64,000 nucleotides of DNA from Heterocephalus glaber (GCF_000247695.1 NW_004624751.1:28392252-28456251); one strand, 5' to 3'. Shown: positions 12,781 through 24,519, counted from the stretch's first letter. The notes: generated from the letters alone by a model not told the origin. Translations and numbers: made by a program.

Positions 12781-12852
12781 AGAAACCAGTGGTACTAAGG
12801 TGTGCCCTGACAAAATCTTGCTCCCTCTGAACAGTCTCTCTACTTTCCCACC

Positions 12853-13222
12853 TATTATGGTTTGAATGACTCTCAATGGATCATATATTAAGGCTTGGTC
12901 CCCGGGGTGGTGCTAATGAGGGGTTGTAGTTCCTTTAAGAGGTGGGGTCTTGTAAGAGGACCCTGGTCATTGGGGTTATACAGTCAAAGAGGACTGTGGG
13001 ACCCCAGTGTTTTCCTGCTTCTCTTTGTTTCTTGGCTCTGAAGCCAGATGTTTTGCTCCACTGTGCATACCCTTCACTATGCTCTGCCTCTCCAGGGGCC
13101 CAGAGCAATGGGGCCACTTGATCATGGGCTGGAATCTCCGTAACTATAAGCAAAAATGAGCTCTTTCTCTTATAAGTTAATTTCTCAGATATTTCATTAT
13201 GGTACTACAAGGCTGGATAATG
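12853..13222 (+). mobile_element. MaLR solo LTR
   Basis: Starts 'TATTATGGTTTGAATGACTC', has 'CTTTAAGAGGTGGGGTCTTG', 'ATCATGGGCTGGAATCTC' and 'AAAAATGAGCTCTTTCTC', and ends 'CATTATGGTACTACAAGGCT'. This is the standard order of a rodent MaLR LTR. It splits an L2 element, so it is younger than that L2. Confidence 0.75.
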
Positions 13223-13589
13223 CACTGCCCCAGGGCTTTGCTGACAACAGCATTCGACATACTAGCAAGAATCTGTTCAGCATTCTGTATCTGCTCGAAC
13301 TTTTAAATGCAAATAAGTTAACACACCTAGAGAAATATTTGACCACTGGGAGCAGCAGTCAGTACAAAGACCCCTGTTCCACATCCTGAGTGGAAATTCT
13401 GATGTATAATCTACATGTCCCTCCAGGACCTGCACAGGGTCTGAGGCCAAGGAAGCCCTCTTTGAGTAGGTGTTTCCTCTTTCTTACATTTACACTTCAT
13501 TATCTTCCACTCCTGTTACAAGTAATCTCTTTGCACAATAAGCTAACTTCAGGCAGACCTTTAAACTGATTTTGGAAAAATCCAAGATT
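13223..13589. other. Sequence between LTR and L2, unassigned
   Basis: Partly pyrimidine-rich; may be L2 continuation, but no firm landmark before 13590. The frame at 13156-13389 starts inside the LTR and is not a gene. Confidence 0.4.
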
Positions 13590-13830
13590 AAAATTGAAAT
13601 ATTTAATATGCCATGCCTACTTTATATTTGTTATTCCTTCTGCCTGGAATTCCTACCTAGCCCACTCTCTTTTTTTTCTTTTGATGTGCCTATTTATCAT
13701 CTAGACTTTAACGTAAAAGGAACCTTTATGAAGTTATTTCAGAATTAACTACTCTATTCTCTGGGCTTTAACTGTATTTTGTATACCATTCTTTTATATC
13801 CAGTATTGTAATCAAACATTTACAAGGCTA
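13590..13830 (+). repeat. L2 LINE 3' fragment
   Basis: 'TTGTTATTCCTTCTGCCTGG' and 'AATTCCTACCTAGCCCACTC' correspond to the L2 segment '..TGCTGTTCCCTCTGCCTGGAA..'; 'AAAAGGAACCTTTATGAAGT' and 'GTATTTTGTATACC' follow in the expected order. Likely the same L2 as 12530-12780. Confidence 0.6.
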
Positions 13831-15017
13831 TGAAAATATGAAAAATACATATATTCAATTATTTGATTTATTTATATTTTATGACAAATATATGTATTTT
13901 GAAAAGGCTCTAAGGAAATAAAATATTTTATTAATATTCAAATTATACAGTATACGAAATAAACTCTATTTGTAAATTTCCTTGGTTCAGGATAAATGCA
14001 CTATGTAGCTCCCATTCTGTGTTCTACACTGATTATTTGGTAGGTAATTCTTCTAAGGGATTGTCCAATAAGTGTTAGCATAGAAGATTTTTTTCACCCT
14101 CTGGACTGCCAGGGTCCTTGAGGGACACTTGGTGGGGTAAAGGAAAGGGGCAGAGTTTAGGGTTGAAGCAGAGTGGCCCCAAGTGTCAGGTTTTGCTGAG
14201 ATGTTATTTTCACGTCACTCAGAAATGCACAGGCCCCATGTTGGGCAGGTCCTCAAGTGACTCTGTGACAGAGAGAGTTATCCAGTAGAGAAGCTCATAT
14301 GTGGACCTCATCTCCAGTGCTCTGATGTTCTGATGGAACAAGGCAAAACAAACACAGACTGCACAGCCTGGCCAAAGACAGTGATGCTTGGCCAACTGGA
14401 GGCTTCCCCAGGTACTCAGGGGCTGCTCTGTTGGAGACCCAGAAACAATTCTCTTCCCATAAAGCATCTTCTTGTGACTATGTCAATACCTAGTGCCCGG
14501 AGAGGCCCAGAGAAACTTGGTACATAGTAATGGTTGTTTATTCCTCAGAACTTCTATTTTGGTGACATTAAAGAAGAGATTAAAAATATCTCTTTTTGCA
14601 AATTCCGTAACTATGTATAAGAAATATCATGTAAAAATTATGTGTTATTTTTCTTAATCCTAAACTACATATAAAAACTTGGTTTTAGCTTAGGAATATA
14701 AGTGCTACTTTTAACCTTAAAATATTCATACATGATGATTCCCTCCAAGGATATATTATGAGAATATGGAGGTGTCTTCTTTTACTGCCTCTGTTAATTG
14801 GTACTTCTGAACTTCTCATGTAAAACCACTTGTAAGGGTATGTTTAATGCAGAAAACCTGCATGATTCCTTTAATTATGAAAATCTTTTTTCCTCAAAAG
14901 TCGATAATCTCAGGGTCCTATGAATTTATTATAAATATAAAGTTTTGAATAATGTAAGCTGATCTTACCTGATGGGCTTGGCCTCTTGTCTTCCTCTCAC
15001 AACATATTAGACCAATG

Positions 15018-15043
15018 ATCCTCTGGGATAAGCCCCAGAGGAT
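15018..15043. repeat. Perfect 10-bp inverted repeat
   Basis: ATCCTCTGGG (15018-15027) and CCCAGAGGAT (15034-15043) are exact complements around a 6-nt loop. Pairing does not extend outward. Confidence 0.9.
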
Positions 15044-15451
15044 GAAAGGGCTTGATGAGGGTTTTTCCCTTGTGGGCCCAATGTCTTCATAGAATATGAG
15101 TATTCTCCAGGTAGCCAGCCTCTCCCACTAAAATGACACTCCTAGTTAAGAGAGTATCTCTTAATCATTCATTAGCATGTTTGTTAACTGGGAACCATGT
15201 TACTATGAACCATGTTACTTCACAATAGAAGCATGAACCTTACAGATGATATATTTATTATTTGGGAATGTCATTTAAAGATTTTTATCTTAAATTATAT
15301 TTGTGGTAAGATAAATAGTGATCTATGTCTACTGCAGAGAATATTTTTTTATAAACATCTTAAAACATTATCATAATATTAAATGCCTTGTTATAGAAGC
15401 TCAAACACATTTCTATTAGTTAAAGTAAGAAAGGATATTTTAATAATTACC

Positions 15452-15492
15452 TAATTTTTCATTTAATTTTTTCATTTAATTTTTCATTTAAT
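15452..15492 (+). repeat. Short tandem repeat, TTTTTCATTTAAT unit
   Basis: Three near-identical copies of a 13-14 bp AT-rich unit in direct orientation. Confidence 0.9.
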
Positions 15493-16404
15493 TCCCCAAA
15501 ACTAAAGGATATTGATTTTTACAGTGATAATATACTATAAACTCCAGACTGAGAGAGAAAATGTGTCTTAAGTTTGAGTTATTTGAAAGTAGTAGAGTGA
15601 AGTATGTAAGAGCTACAAAATAATCTTTTTTATAATTCCAGCACCTATTGGAATATGGAATCCAGCTACAGCTTAAAGAGTATCTCTGTAGACAGTGGGG
15701 TTCTTAATGAAGTGACAATAACTGAATGAAGCAACATGTTAAAATAGTGGTACACATCTGCCAACATAAGTAAAAGCTCAGAGACAATGAGGCTGATTGT
15801 GCTCCTATGACACAGGAAAGAATTGTCTGCTCTAGGCTTTCAAAGATGTGACCACAGCTCTCTCCACAACTGTTTGGTCTCCAAGAAGGAAATGGATAAA
15901 AGGACAGTGGCTGACAGCTCTGGAATGCCTCAGCAGCAGCACTGATCCAGGGATTAGTATTAGAAGCATCTGGTGAGCTTTGCATGAGAATATATTCACT
16001 TTGGAAACCAACCCCGACTTAACTACTGAATTGGCATTGCAGTGTGTGGCAGCAGAGGGGCTGGGTGACTTAAAATACTCTTTAGTCACTTGGTAGGACT
16101 TAGCTTCTCCAACAGTAGTGGGCCAAAGAGTCATCCAGAAAGTTTATTTAAAATGTAGTTCCCCTAAATAAGTCAGACTCATTAGAGTAAGTAGGGTCAG
16201 GAGCCTAATACTAACAAACACTTTAGCTCATTATAAGACATGGGCTGAGTGTACACAATAAGGAACAAAGCTCTGCCTGTCACTGGGGAGTGATTTCAAA
16301 TGCCATCCTGTGAATACAGTACTTGTCAAATCATTTTTAAACAGTTTTTGTGCCTCAGTTTCAGTCAAATGATTGTGTTCAAGGGTTACTAATTTTTGAT
16401 AATT

Positions 16405-16920
16405 TGGTGGATTGTGCTACTATAAACATGGGTACGCATGTATCATGATAGCGTGCAGTCCTTAATTCTTCAGGAAATGTGCCTGAGAATGGTATTGGAA
16501 TCAGCCTATGTGTCTGGCAAGGGACGAATAGATAAAGAAAATGTACTGCATATACACAATGGAATATTACTCGGCCATAAAGAGGAATGAAATCATGTCA
16601 TTTGCAGGAAAATAGATGAAACTAGAAACCATCATGTTGGGTGATATTAGTCAGGCTCAGGAAGTTAAATACTACATACTTTGTAAGGAAAAACCTAGAA
16701 AAGATATAAATTAATAAATATTAAAATAAAGGAGAAAGGACAGGAAACCAGAGGTAGATTTCTGGAGACAGGAAGGGATGATCAGGTGGGAAGGAAAAGG
16801 GAATTAAAAGGTGGACAAAGAGATTGAAACTGATTACAATATGTTAAATGCATGTCAAAATTCCCAAAAGAAACTCCATTCTTGTGTGATATTAGCATGC
16901 ACTAATAAAATAGAATTAAA
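16405..16920 (+). mobile_element. L1 3' end with inverted 5' segment
   Basis: 16487-16920 is the plus-strand end of L1 ORF2 plus 3' UTR ('GGAATATTACTCGGCCATAA', 'GAAATCATGTCATTTGCAGG', purine-rich tract, 'TAATAAAATAGAATTAAAAG'). 16405-16486 is the segment that should lie immediately upstream but in reverse orientation ('GTGCTACTATAAACATGGGT'). This is the arrangement produced by twin priming. No clear flanking duplication is seen. Confidence 0.8.
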
Positions 16921-17035
16921 AGTCTAATGGACATTGTTTCTTTTTCTTCCCTTGCTCTTTCTCTTTTTCCTCTCTCTCTCAAAGGACTTAGGGATTTAAA
17001 GGATTCTATAAAATTTGTGGATTTGTTAGAGGGAA

Positions 17036-17073
17036 GGAGGGAGGGAGAGAGAAAAAGAGAGAGAGAGAGAGAG

Positions 17074-17125
<52 letters not shown>
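17036..17125 (+). repeat. (GA)n microsatellite
   Basis: A GGGA/GAAA-interrupted then pure GA run of about 80 bp. The arginine/glutamate frame spanning it (16927-17232) is an artefact of the repeat. Confidence 0.97.
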
Positions 17126-17126
<1 letters not shown>

Positions 17127-18049
17127 CCAAACTTTATTTTCACTATTTTTTCCCTATTTTCTTCACCCTAAAATAAGCATTTTCATCTTAGTTTTTAAAC
17201 TGGTTGTTTTATATCTGCCACAGTGCCATTAAATAATATTCCTCTATTTCTGTTGATTCCTCAGTTGCTATTATTATTTGTAAGCTTTTTCCTCCCACCC
17301 TCAGAAGTCAACTTACAGTCCTTCAACCCTCCCAATATAGTCACCTCATAATTGAGGTCAGACCAATATCCTGTCAGTTTCTCACCGGAGTTAATTGTGT
17401 TATTTTTAGCTCGCTTCATTTTCTATAGGTATCGTGGTGGTTTCCCACAAATTCTCTACCTGTTGCCTAAATTTCCTCTCAGTTTATTCAGAGGCGTCCA
17501 GTACATTTTCATGGTGGTCCGGTGGGGGCTCCTCCCCCAGAACTTTCTGGGACATTCCAATCGGGATGGGCTGATCCCTGCAGGGCTGCACACTGTTATC
17601 CTGGGAAACCTTGCCCAGTCCATCCTGTTCTGGCTTGTCTTCGAGTTCTTCCTAGTGCTGCTATGTGCCCGCTTCTCTCCTTGTTGTGGTAATTTTGGGG
17701 GACACACTGGAGTTTCCTGTGGGTAAACACAACAGTTTCCTGCATGGAAAACACAAGGATTGTTGATGTTTGGAAAACATGAATTTCTGAAAATACTCTT
17801 ATTCTCCCCTAACCGCATTCCTATAGCCTTGGTTATGTAGCACCGTCTGGTGCATTTCATCTGTGAGTCTTTTGATACTTCTGTGGTACAAATTGAGTTT
17901 TGTTTTGTGTGTTTGTTTAGTTTTGGTTTTTCATGTTTTCCATTTAGTATTCAATTTTATTGGGTTTTATACCAAAATTTGTGTTGCTGTTATCTTCTTT
18001 CATATTATTTTCATTTTTAGATTTATGCTTATTTAATAAAAACAGTTGA
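17126..18049. other. Unassigned block with frames on both strands
   Basis: 17480-17730 is locally GC-rich and stays open on both strands (plus 17352-17726, 124 codons; minus 17456-17860, 134 codons). The plus frame would be hydrophobic, but no splice sites, family motif or transcript signal support a gene. It may be an old unrecognised LINE or LTR segment upstream of the L2. Confidence 0.4.
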
Positions 18050-18970
18050 TTTGTAAATTCTCTAAAATGAACATTTCTCGAGCTACCGAGAGTTGTTCTG
18101 TGTTCTCTCTGCCACCCTCTCCAGGAAGCAGCCCATTTTATTCATTCCACTGTGACCCTTCAGCACCATTAGAAACTGTTTGCCGCGTTTTTTCTTCCTG
18201 AGACATGCTATTGTGCTTCTGTGACAGCATGCTTTTCCCACTTGTGTTTTCTCTGGTGGTTCCTCTCAGTTGTCTTTACAACTCAGCCTTCTGCCTAGAC
18301 TTTCAGTGTTAGTGCTCCGACAGTTTCCATTTGGGGTCCTCTTTTTTCACTTCTTTTCACTCAACATTACACTGTCCCCTTTTTCCAGTGCCATTACTCA
18401 GATGATTCCAAACTTTACATTCTCAGTTCTTCCTTCCAAATGTCAAGGTGTCTCTCAACCTGATTTCACGGCACAGATACCTCAAGTGCCCCTCAGTCTC
18501 TACATTTTCTAAACCTGGGTCATGATCCTCTCCCTTTTGTTGGTCTTTTGTTGCCCTTGTTCTTAATAAATGGCCCTGTACACTGTTACACCATTGCTTC
18601 AGGCCAGACAGAGCCAGGAGTCATCTCTGGCACCCCCTCTTTCTGAATGTGTCCCCTGTGATACATCTGTCATGTATTCCCGCTACTTTCCTCCAAAGCC
18701 TCCCTCAGCTTCTCTGCTCTTTCCATCTGCACCACCACCCACCTGGCCATCTCCGCCCTGCACGAATGTGCCAAACCGGTGGGAAAGTCGTCCTTTCACT
18801 TTCATTCTTCTTCCCCTCTAACCTTCTCTCACAGGGCATCCACAGTGGGTTTCAAACTGTAACTGTGATCCCATCATCCTTACACTCTTCTCTCACTGCC
18901 GCCATTCATGCCCCCATGGCCCTCACAATCCTTGCAATGCTTTTCCATTGCTTTCTGGAAAATAACCAAG
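18050..18970 (+). repeat. Well preserved L2 LINE ORF2 fragment
   Basis: A long ordered match to the L2 reverse-transcriptase C-terminal region: 'TTTGGGGTCCTCTTTTTTCA', 'CATTACTCAGATGATTCCAA', 'CAGGCCAGACAGAGCCAGGA' with 'GTCATCTCTGGC', 'TGATCCCATCATCC' and 'GCTTTTCCATTGCTTTCTGG'. Frames at 18270-18512, 18570-18821 and 18649-19014 are remnants or shadows of this dead LINE. It continues beyond a SINE at 19137. Confidence 0.75.
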
Positions 18971-18971
18971 A

Positions 18972-19105
18972 GCTTGGCTTAGTGACATGCATGTATAGTC
19001 CCAGTTACCTATGAGGCTGAGTCAGGAGGGCCACTTGAGCCCAGGAATTCAACAGCAGCCTGGGCAACAAAGTAAGACTCCATCTTTAAAAAGCTAATCA
19101 AACAA
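18972..19105 (+). mobile_element. Proto-B1 / 7SL-derived SINE
   Basis: 'CATGCATGTATAGTCCCAGT', 'ATGAGGCTGAGTCAGGAGGG', 'CACTTGAGCCCAGGAATTCA' and 'GCCTGGGCAACAAAGTAAGA' form the 7SL-derived monomer with an A-rich end. It resembles the undivided early B1 (PB1-like) more than young B1, fitting an old insertion. It interrupts the L2 element. Confidence 0.75.
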
Positions 19106-19136
19106 ATTCTAAAAAGAAATACTCAAGTTTTTAATA

Positions 19137-19395
19137 TGTGCTGCATCTCACTTGTAACCTCATTCAATATTGTCCTCCTTGGTTTCTTTACAGTAAACTT
19201 CTTTGAACTCCTCAAAAGTGGTATATTTCCTTCTTCCCAAGAACTATGGTCCATGCGATCTCCTCTGCAGGGATGCACTTCTCTCTATTTCCACCCATCT
19301 AGTGATGAACGAATTCAGCTCAAACGGCATTTTTCCTGGGGCGCTTGTGCTGACCCTTCCCTCAGGTATCTTTGCTATACCTTTTAACTATCAGA
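19137..19395 (+). repeat. L2 LINE continuation
   Basis: 'CTTCTTCCCAAGAACTATGG' with 'GATCTCCTCTGCAGGGATGC' lines up with the L2 phrase '..CTGTTCCCTCTGCCTGGAATGC..', then 'CTTCCCTCAGGTATC'. It is the downstream part of the L2 at 18050, displaced by the SINE. Confidence 0.55.
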
Positions 19396-19469
19396 AGTGT
19401 GCAGTCTACAAGAGAAAGATGTAAGGAAACACATGCAGTTAGAAGCACAGGCAGCAAATTCCTCAATAG

Positions 19470-20412
19470 GGTGTCAATAGCTCAGGAAATAATAGCAATA
19501 ATCAACAAATGGAGTTGCATCGAATTAAAATTTTGATAACAGCCAAGGAAATAGTGAAGAAACAATGTATGGAATGGAGAAAATCTTTGCCAGTGACTCT
19601 TCTAACAGAGAATTTGTGTCTAGAGTACATAAAAACTTTTAAAATTCAACACCTAAAGAACAATAGTCCAATAGATAAGTAAACTGCACAGATACTTCCC
19701 AAATGACCGATAATTATATGAGAAAATCCTCAGTATCTTTAGCCATCAAGGAAATACAAATCAAAACTATACTGACAGTCTGTCTCACTCCAGTCAGAAT
19801 GGCTGTCATCAAGAATACAAACAAAACAAAACAAAACAGAAAAAATACCCCAAAGAAACAAATAAATGCTGGGAAGGATGCAGGGGAAAAGGAATCCTTC
19901 TACACTGTTGGTGGAAAAGTAAGTTAGTACAGGCACTATTAAAATCAGAATGGAAGTTCCTCTATAAACTAGAATAGTATTAATATATGATCCAGCTCTA
20001 CTGCTCCTCAATATGTACCTGAAGAAATGAAACTCAGTGTATTATAGAAATACCTGTATACCCATCTTTGTCTCAGTACTAGTCACAATATCCTAGTTGT
20101 AGAGTCAGCATAGGTGGATGAAAGGAGAAAGAAAATGTGGTATATATACACAATAAAATATTATTCAGCAATAAAGAAGAAAGAAATCATGTCCTTTATA
20201 GAAGAATGGATGAAATTGGAGATCATCATGGTAAGTGAAATAAACCCGACTCAGAAAGTATTGCATATTTTCTCTCCGATGTGTACTCTGGGGAAAAAAG
20301 ACAATCTCAAAGTAGAAGAGAGATTATTAGAAATGAATTAGGGGATCGGGGATGGAGAAAAAGAGGGTGAGCAAGGGCAACAGGAAATGAATATGACTAA
20401 AACATGGTATAT
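19470..20412 (+). mobile_element. L1 LINE 3' end, older copy
   Basis: It runs through the ORF2 C-terminus into the 3' UTR. The frame at 19703-19927 encodes 'SLAIKEIQIKT' and '[11 protein letters not shown]', the conserved L1 ORF2 C-terminal signature, then breaks. 'TACTACTCAGC'-type sequence and a purine-rich 3' UTR follow (20140-20400). The second-frame peptide at 20114-20341 is the usual shadow of the L1 tail. The 5' end is truncated and several stops and frameshifts are present. Confidence 0.85.
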
Positions 20413-20424
20413 GTGTGTATGAAA

Positions 20425-21180
20425 ATGTTACAGAAAAAGGAACCCTTCTCTACTGCTGGTGGGAGTGTAGACTGGTGCAACCACTGTGGAAATCAGTGTG
20501 GAGATTCATCAAAAAACTAGGACTATATGTTCTATTTGACCCAGGTATTCCCCTTCTTGGGATCTTCCTGAAAGAATTTAAAGGATCATACCCCAGTGAT
20601 ATATGCACACCCATGTTTATAGCAACACAGTGTGTAATAACTAAATCTCAGAAGCAGCACAAATGCCTATCAACTGATGAATGGATAAAGAAGATGTGTT
20701 ATTTTTATACAATAGAGTACTACTCAGCCATAAAGAAGAATAAGCTTTAGACATTTATAGCTAAATAGATGAACCTTGAAACCAGATTCTTTTTTTTTTT
20801 TTTTGGTACCGGAAATCAAACTCAGGTCCTTGTGCTTGCACAGCAGGTGGCAAATAAAACCATATTCTTATTGCATTGTTTCTCTAGTATGAGAAACTGA
20901 AAGTGTAAATAAGAGCCAAAATATGCAATAAATAATGTGAAATAGGAAGAAAATGTTGAAATGGGAAAGGGCACAAGGAAGGGGGATGGGGAAAACAAGG
21001 AAGGAAAAAGGAAAAAAAGGAAAAAAGATAAAATGGAAACAAAGCTTTTGAAAATAAGGAGGAAAGGAAGGGTTGAAGGGAGGGAGGGGAATGGGAAAAC
21101 AATAAGAATCAAAATTCCATATGATGAATGTGATCATTATATGTATCTAAATTGTACCAATAAACTTAACTAATAAAATA
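20425..21180 (+). mobile_element. L1 LINE 3' end, second copy with ID insertion
   Basis: A second, separate L1 tail abuts the first. The 20415-20750 frame contains 'GTLLYCWWECRLVQPLWKSVW' (split around residue 10-30) and 'FDPGIPLLGIF', hallmarks of the L1 ORF2 zinc-knuckle-side C-terminus. A truncated ID splits it at 20792-20856. The 3' UTR has a polypurine tract (20941-21105) and ends 'ACCAATAAACTTAACTAATA' with an A-rich tail. Confidence 0.88.
20792..20856 (-). mobile_element. 5'-truncated ID SINE
   Basis: T-run, 'GGTACCGGAAATCAAACTCA', 'GGTCCTTGTGCTTGCACAGC', stopping before the A-box side. It is flanked by near-identical 13-mers (AAACCAGATTCTT 20779-20791 and AAACCATATTCTT 20857-20869), read as the target-site duplication. 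It lies inside the L1 tail, so it is younger. Confidence 0.85.
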
Positions 21181-21610
21181 AATAAAGACAAGGCTACAGA
21201 TATTGATATGTTCTTAATAAAATTTACAATAGAACTTTAAAAAAGAAACTTATTATTTTTTATAATTAATATGTGCTAATAAAAATGAATGTATAGTTTT
21301 CCCTTAAGTCACTTATTACAATTTTAATTATACCAGATTATTTGTATTGATGTCTTTTACCCCACTACATTGAATTCTTAAAGAAACTAAACACCGTATT
21401 CAACAGAGTCTGAATTTCATGAACCCCACTGTCTTTTGGAATTCTTAAGGGCAATCAGTAAATGTAGTTCAAAGGATCTTCTGGTGTCATGCAGAGACAA
21501 AGGAGCTGTGTCCCTCGGTGACCTTCAGTCTCCTTAAGATAGAATCATATCAATACTGATTCCTAAAAGAAGATGACAAAGTCCTGCCTCACCAGTGGGT
21601 AGATGCTTGC
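21181..21610. other. No feature recognised
   Basis: AT-rich sequence after the L1 tail; no exon or repeat call. Confidence 0.5.
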
Positions 21611-21611
21611 T

Positions 21612-22030
21612 GGTTGTGTTGCTTGTCTGGAGCCACCATGACAAATTAACATAATTAGATGTCCTTAAACAATAGAAACTTCTTCTCTCACAGCTCCACA
21701 GGCCGGGAGTCTAAAAGTAAGGTGCCAGCAGTGCCACACTCCCTCTGGAGGATGCAGGGAGTCCTTACTTTACTCTTCCAGGGCCGTGTGGCTGCTGGCA
21801 CTCCTTGTGTACACCTGCTTTCCTGCTGTTTGTGCATCCTCTTCCGATGGCCTTCCATTTTCTCCTTTTCTGTCTCTCAGAATGTCATTGGATTTAGGTT
21901 CCACCCAGGTAATCCATATTCTTATCATCTTTATATTCTTCACATAGATATATACTTTTCAAATAAAGCCATATTCATAGGTTTTGGGGTGAACATACCA
22001 CAGGGGGACCATCATTCGGCTCCTAGACTT
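21612..22030 (-). mobile_element. MLT1-type MaLR LTR
   Basis: Reverse-orientation landmarks in order: 'CAATAGAAACTTCTTCTCTC' with 'ACAGCTCCACAGGCCGGGAG', 'AAGGTGCCAGCAGTGCCACA', 'TGGCTGCTGGCACTCCTTG', 'GTCATTGGATTTAGGTTCCA', and 'GGGGGACCATCATTC'. The 130-codon plus frame at 21659-22051 is antisense LTR sequence, not a gene. Confidence 0.85.
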
Positions 22031-22166
22031 GTCAAGAGGATGGTAGCCTGATTAAGTAGACTCTACAACTGTAGTTCCTGGTTGTGAGGGCATGCATTAA
22101 AGAAGGGTTCAAATTGAGAAAAAGTACCTTGTCCATTAGAATTGGTTGATGGGTGGAGGGTAATAT

Positions 22167-22167
<1 letters not shown>

Positions 22168-22201
<34 letters not shown>
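22168..22201 (+). repeat. (GT)n microsatellite
   Basis: About 17 GT units. Confidence 0.97.
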
Positions 22202-22203
<2 letters not shown>

Positions 22204-24515
22204 AATATGAAGCTCCAGGGCAATCCTATCTTGCTTTCTTCCTCCAGATTGAAACCCTCTGCCTTTCAGAAAGAGTCCCAGACATACCTTATTCTCATTT
22301 GAATTTGGTGTAAATTACACTCGTTTATGGGAGATTCTGAGAGCAGATCCACTTTTACAGTTGTTTGTGTTAATCTGGAATATAGCTGAGGATATCTAAT
22401 GTGACAGAAGCTTCTCCACTGTGCTATGCATGAGTATGATCTTCAGAACTCAACAATACTGTACATTTAACAAGGGATTATAGAAGAGAAAGTGCAGTTA
22501 TATTGAAAAATAGAAATCTATTATCTAAAAGTCCAGGAAATGTCTGCAAGTTATTTCATGGAAGGTACAATTTAACTGTAAGAATACATTTAGTTAGCAC
22601 TAAATATCCACTGAATTTGAATTCAGTTGTTAGTGACAGGTTCAATATATGCACAAGAGCTTTCCAATCAAGGTGTGGTCAAGTTGCGGTTTTACCTAAA
22701 AAAGAGACCGAGAGAGTACACTGCCCAGCTCGGCCCATCGTGCAAGACATTGACATCACCTAGGTCCTTAATAGAACTTCACAATCCTGGATCTCAATCA
22801 CAGACTCCTAGGATCAGAATCTGCAGTTTAAAATGATCCACAGGTGATTCATTTACACATCAAAGTCTTAAAAACCAGCTAAATTAATTTTCTGTACCTC
22901 TGCTTTTGTAAGGAAAAAGAGAAAAGCTTTTTAAAAGGGCCACTGATAGGCCCAGAAGATGCCGAGTTGGGTGAAAGCCACTCCTTGATTAGAAGCATCA
23001 GTGTTAATTAATTACCCAGGTTGGCGCAAGACCGTCCTGCAGGTTTCACACTGCCAACAGCTGCTAGAAGGGAGGCTACGCCAGGCAACGAGTCTTTTAA
23101 AAGGGAGTCGTGACGTTTGGTATGTGGTGGAGAGTTTCATCCATTAGGAAACAGGACCCCATTCTTTCTAAGAAACAGAAATACTGGTTCCTTAGTAAAA
23201 TTCCTTTTCATTTCTCAGGAGCTGTATTGCGATTCTAAGTAACTTGGCTTCCTTCCCAGTGTCTACAGTCTTTCTGAATGCACACTGCCAGACACTATGA
23301 GCCACAGGATCATGTTGCCTCTTTCTTTTCAAAATGGCTTTGGAATATAACAAAAGCCCACTCTTTCGCAGAAGTATGGCAGTGGAAGAAACTTAGAGCC
23401 TGCAGTCTAGAGCAACTACAGATCCACCTGGCTGAACTTATTTTGCTTAAGAGCTAATCAAATCTGTATCATCCTGCAAACTTTTCTGCTTGCTTGGCCT
23501 TGTTTTAAAAACAATACCTTCTAGCTGTTGGGACTAAATCCAATATTACCCAACACAAAGATGAACCTTTAAAAATATATTGCTCAGTATGAACATGAAC
23601 AATGGAATTAGGCTTCCAACACTAAGCATTTTCATCCTGAAGAATTGCTCAATGCTTTTTCTGTAGTAGTCATAATTTTAATTAAAACATTTTAATCGGC
23701 ATATGCTTAGAGACAGGGGTAGAGACCCATGCTGGACAAATCCACAGGAGTAACAAGGTGACACCATGCTGTTTCATGATTTTTTGAGTTGAAAAATAGT
23801 ACAAAAGTGAAAACAAGAAAGAAAATTAAAAAATTTTTCTAGATCAAGGCTTTACTTGATCAAAATAATAGGAACGGAATTATTCATATATTTTTCAAAA
23901 AATGTTTCTGAAAGAAAAAGATGTTTTAAAAACTGAGCAATCTTTCCCAAAGAATAACTGATTCCATTTAGTGCCATTCTGGAAATACTAAAAATAAATG
24001 ATATTTACCAAGCAAATCTGATTATCTGGTTAATAAACTACAAAGAAGATAAATTCTGAAAATGATTTTATTACCGTGTGTTTTCCCTTTCTTTACTTAT
24101 GAGGCTGTGAGAAAAGGTCTGTAATGTGCTTGGTAGAGTAAGTGATTAATATTATATCACTACTATTATTTGATCACTCTCACTACACAATATGCACAAG
24201 TACATAAGAGATCATTAAGAACTATATTTTAATAGGTTCTATATTCTGATGGTTTCTGATGAAGATATGTTGTAATAAAATATTTCAGTAATTTTTCTTA
24301 GACCTGTGTAAAAAGTTTCAGCAAAGAAAACAGAAATGCTACATTAAGAACTAAATAAAAGCGACTAAGTTGAAATGTAATTCATGATTATACAATATTC
24401 ATTGTGGTTATATTTAATTTAATGTAACTCAAAAATTTTACATACAAAGATGAGAGGTGCTATAAATTGTGTCACCTACTCTGCCGAAATATGATTAATG
24501 TATTTTGAAAATATT
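22202..24515. other. Low-repeat sequence
   Basis: One of the longer stretches without recognisable transposons. No exon is supported. It includes the CpG-retaining block listed separately and AT-rich text from 23560 on. Confidence 0.55.
22961..23117. promoter_or_regulatory. Candidate conserved regulatory block
   Basis: About eight CpGs occur within roughly 155 bp in an otherwise CpG-depleted neighbourhood. The block also has TTAATTAATTA (homeodomain-type), the E-box CAGCTG inside 'CCAACAGCTGCTAG', and GTGACG resembling a CRE half-site. No repeat signature covers it. This is inference from composition only; no orthologous sequence was compared. Confidence 0.3.
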
Positions 24516-24519
24516 CTGT

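Larger units (their letters stand above)
13831..16390. other. Unique sequence with two short repeats
   Basis: No exon, RNA gene or confident transposon. It contains the inverted repeat at 15018-15043, the tandem repeat at 15452-15492 and a local duplication of 'GAACCATGTTACT' near 15191-15218. Overlapping minus frames of 93 and 100 codons at 15704-16134 show no domain composition. Confidence 0.55.

Noticed and set aside
16927..17232. Frame with a long Arg/Glu stretch resembling a charged coil
   Set aside because: It is a direct translation of the GA microsatellite.
20415..20750. 111-codon frame with clear protein-like composition
   Set aside because: It is genuine protein sequence, but it is the C-terminus of a dead L1 ORF2 and is annotated as a mobile element rather than a gene.
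21659..22051. 130-codon plus frame
   Set aside because: It lies wholly in a reverse-orientation MLT1 LTR.
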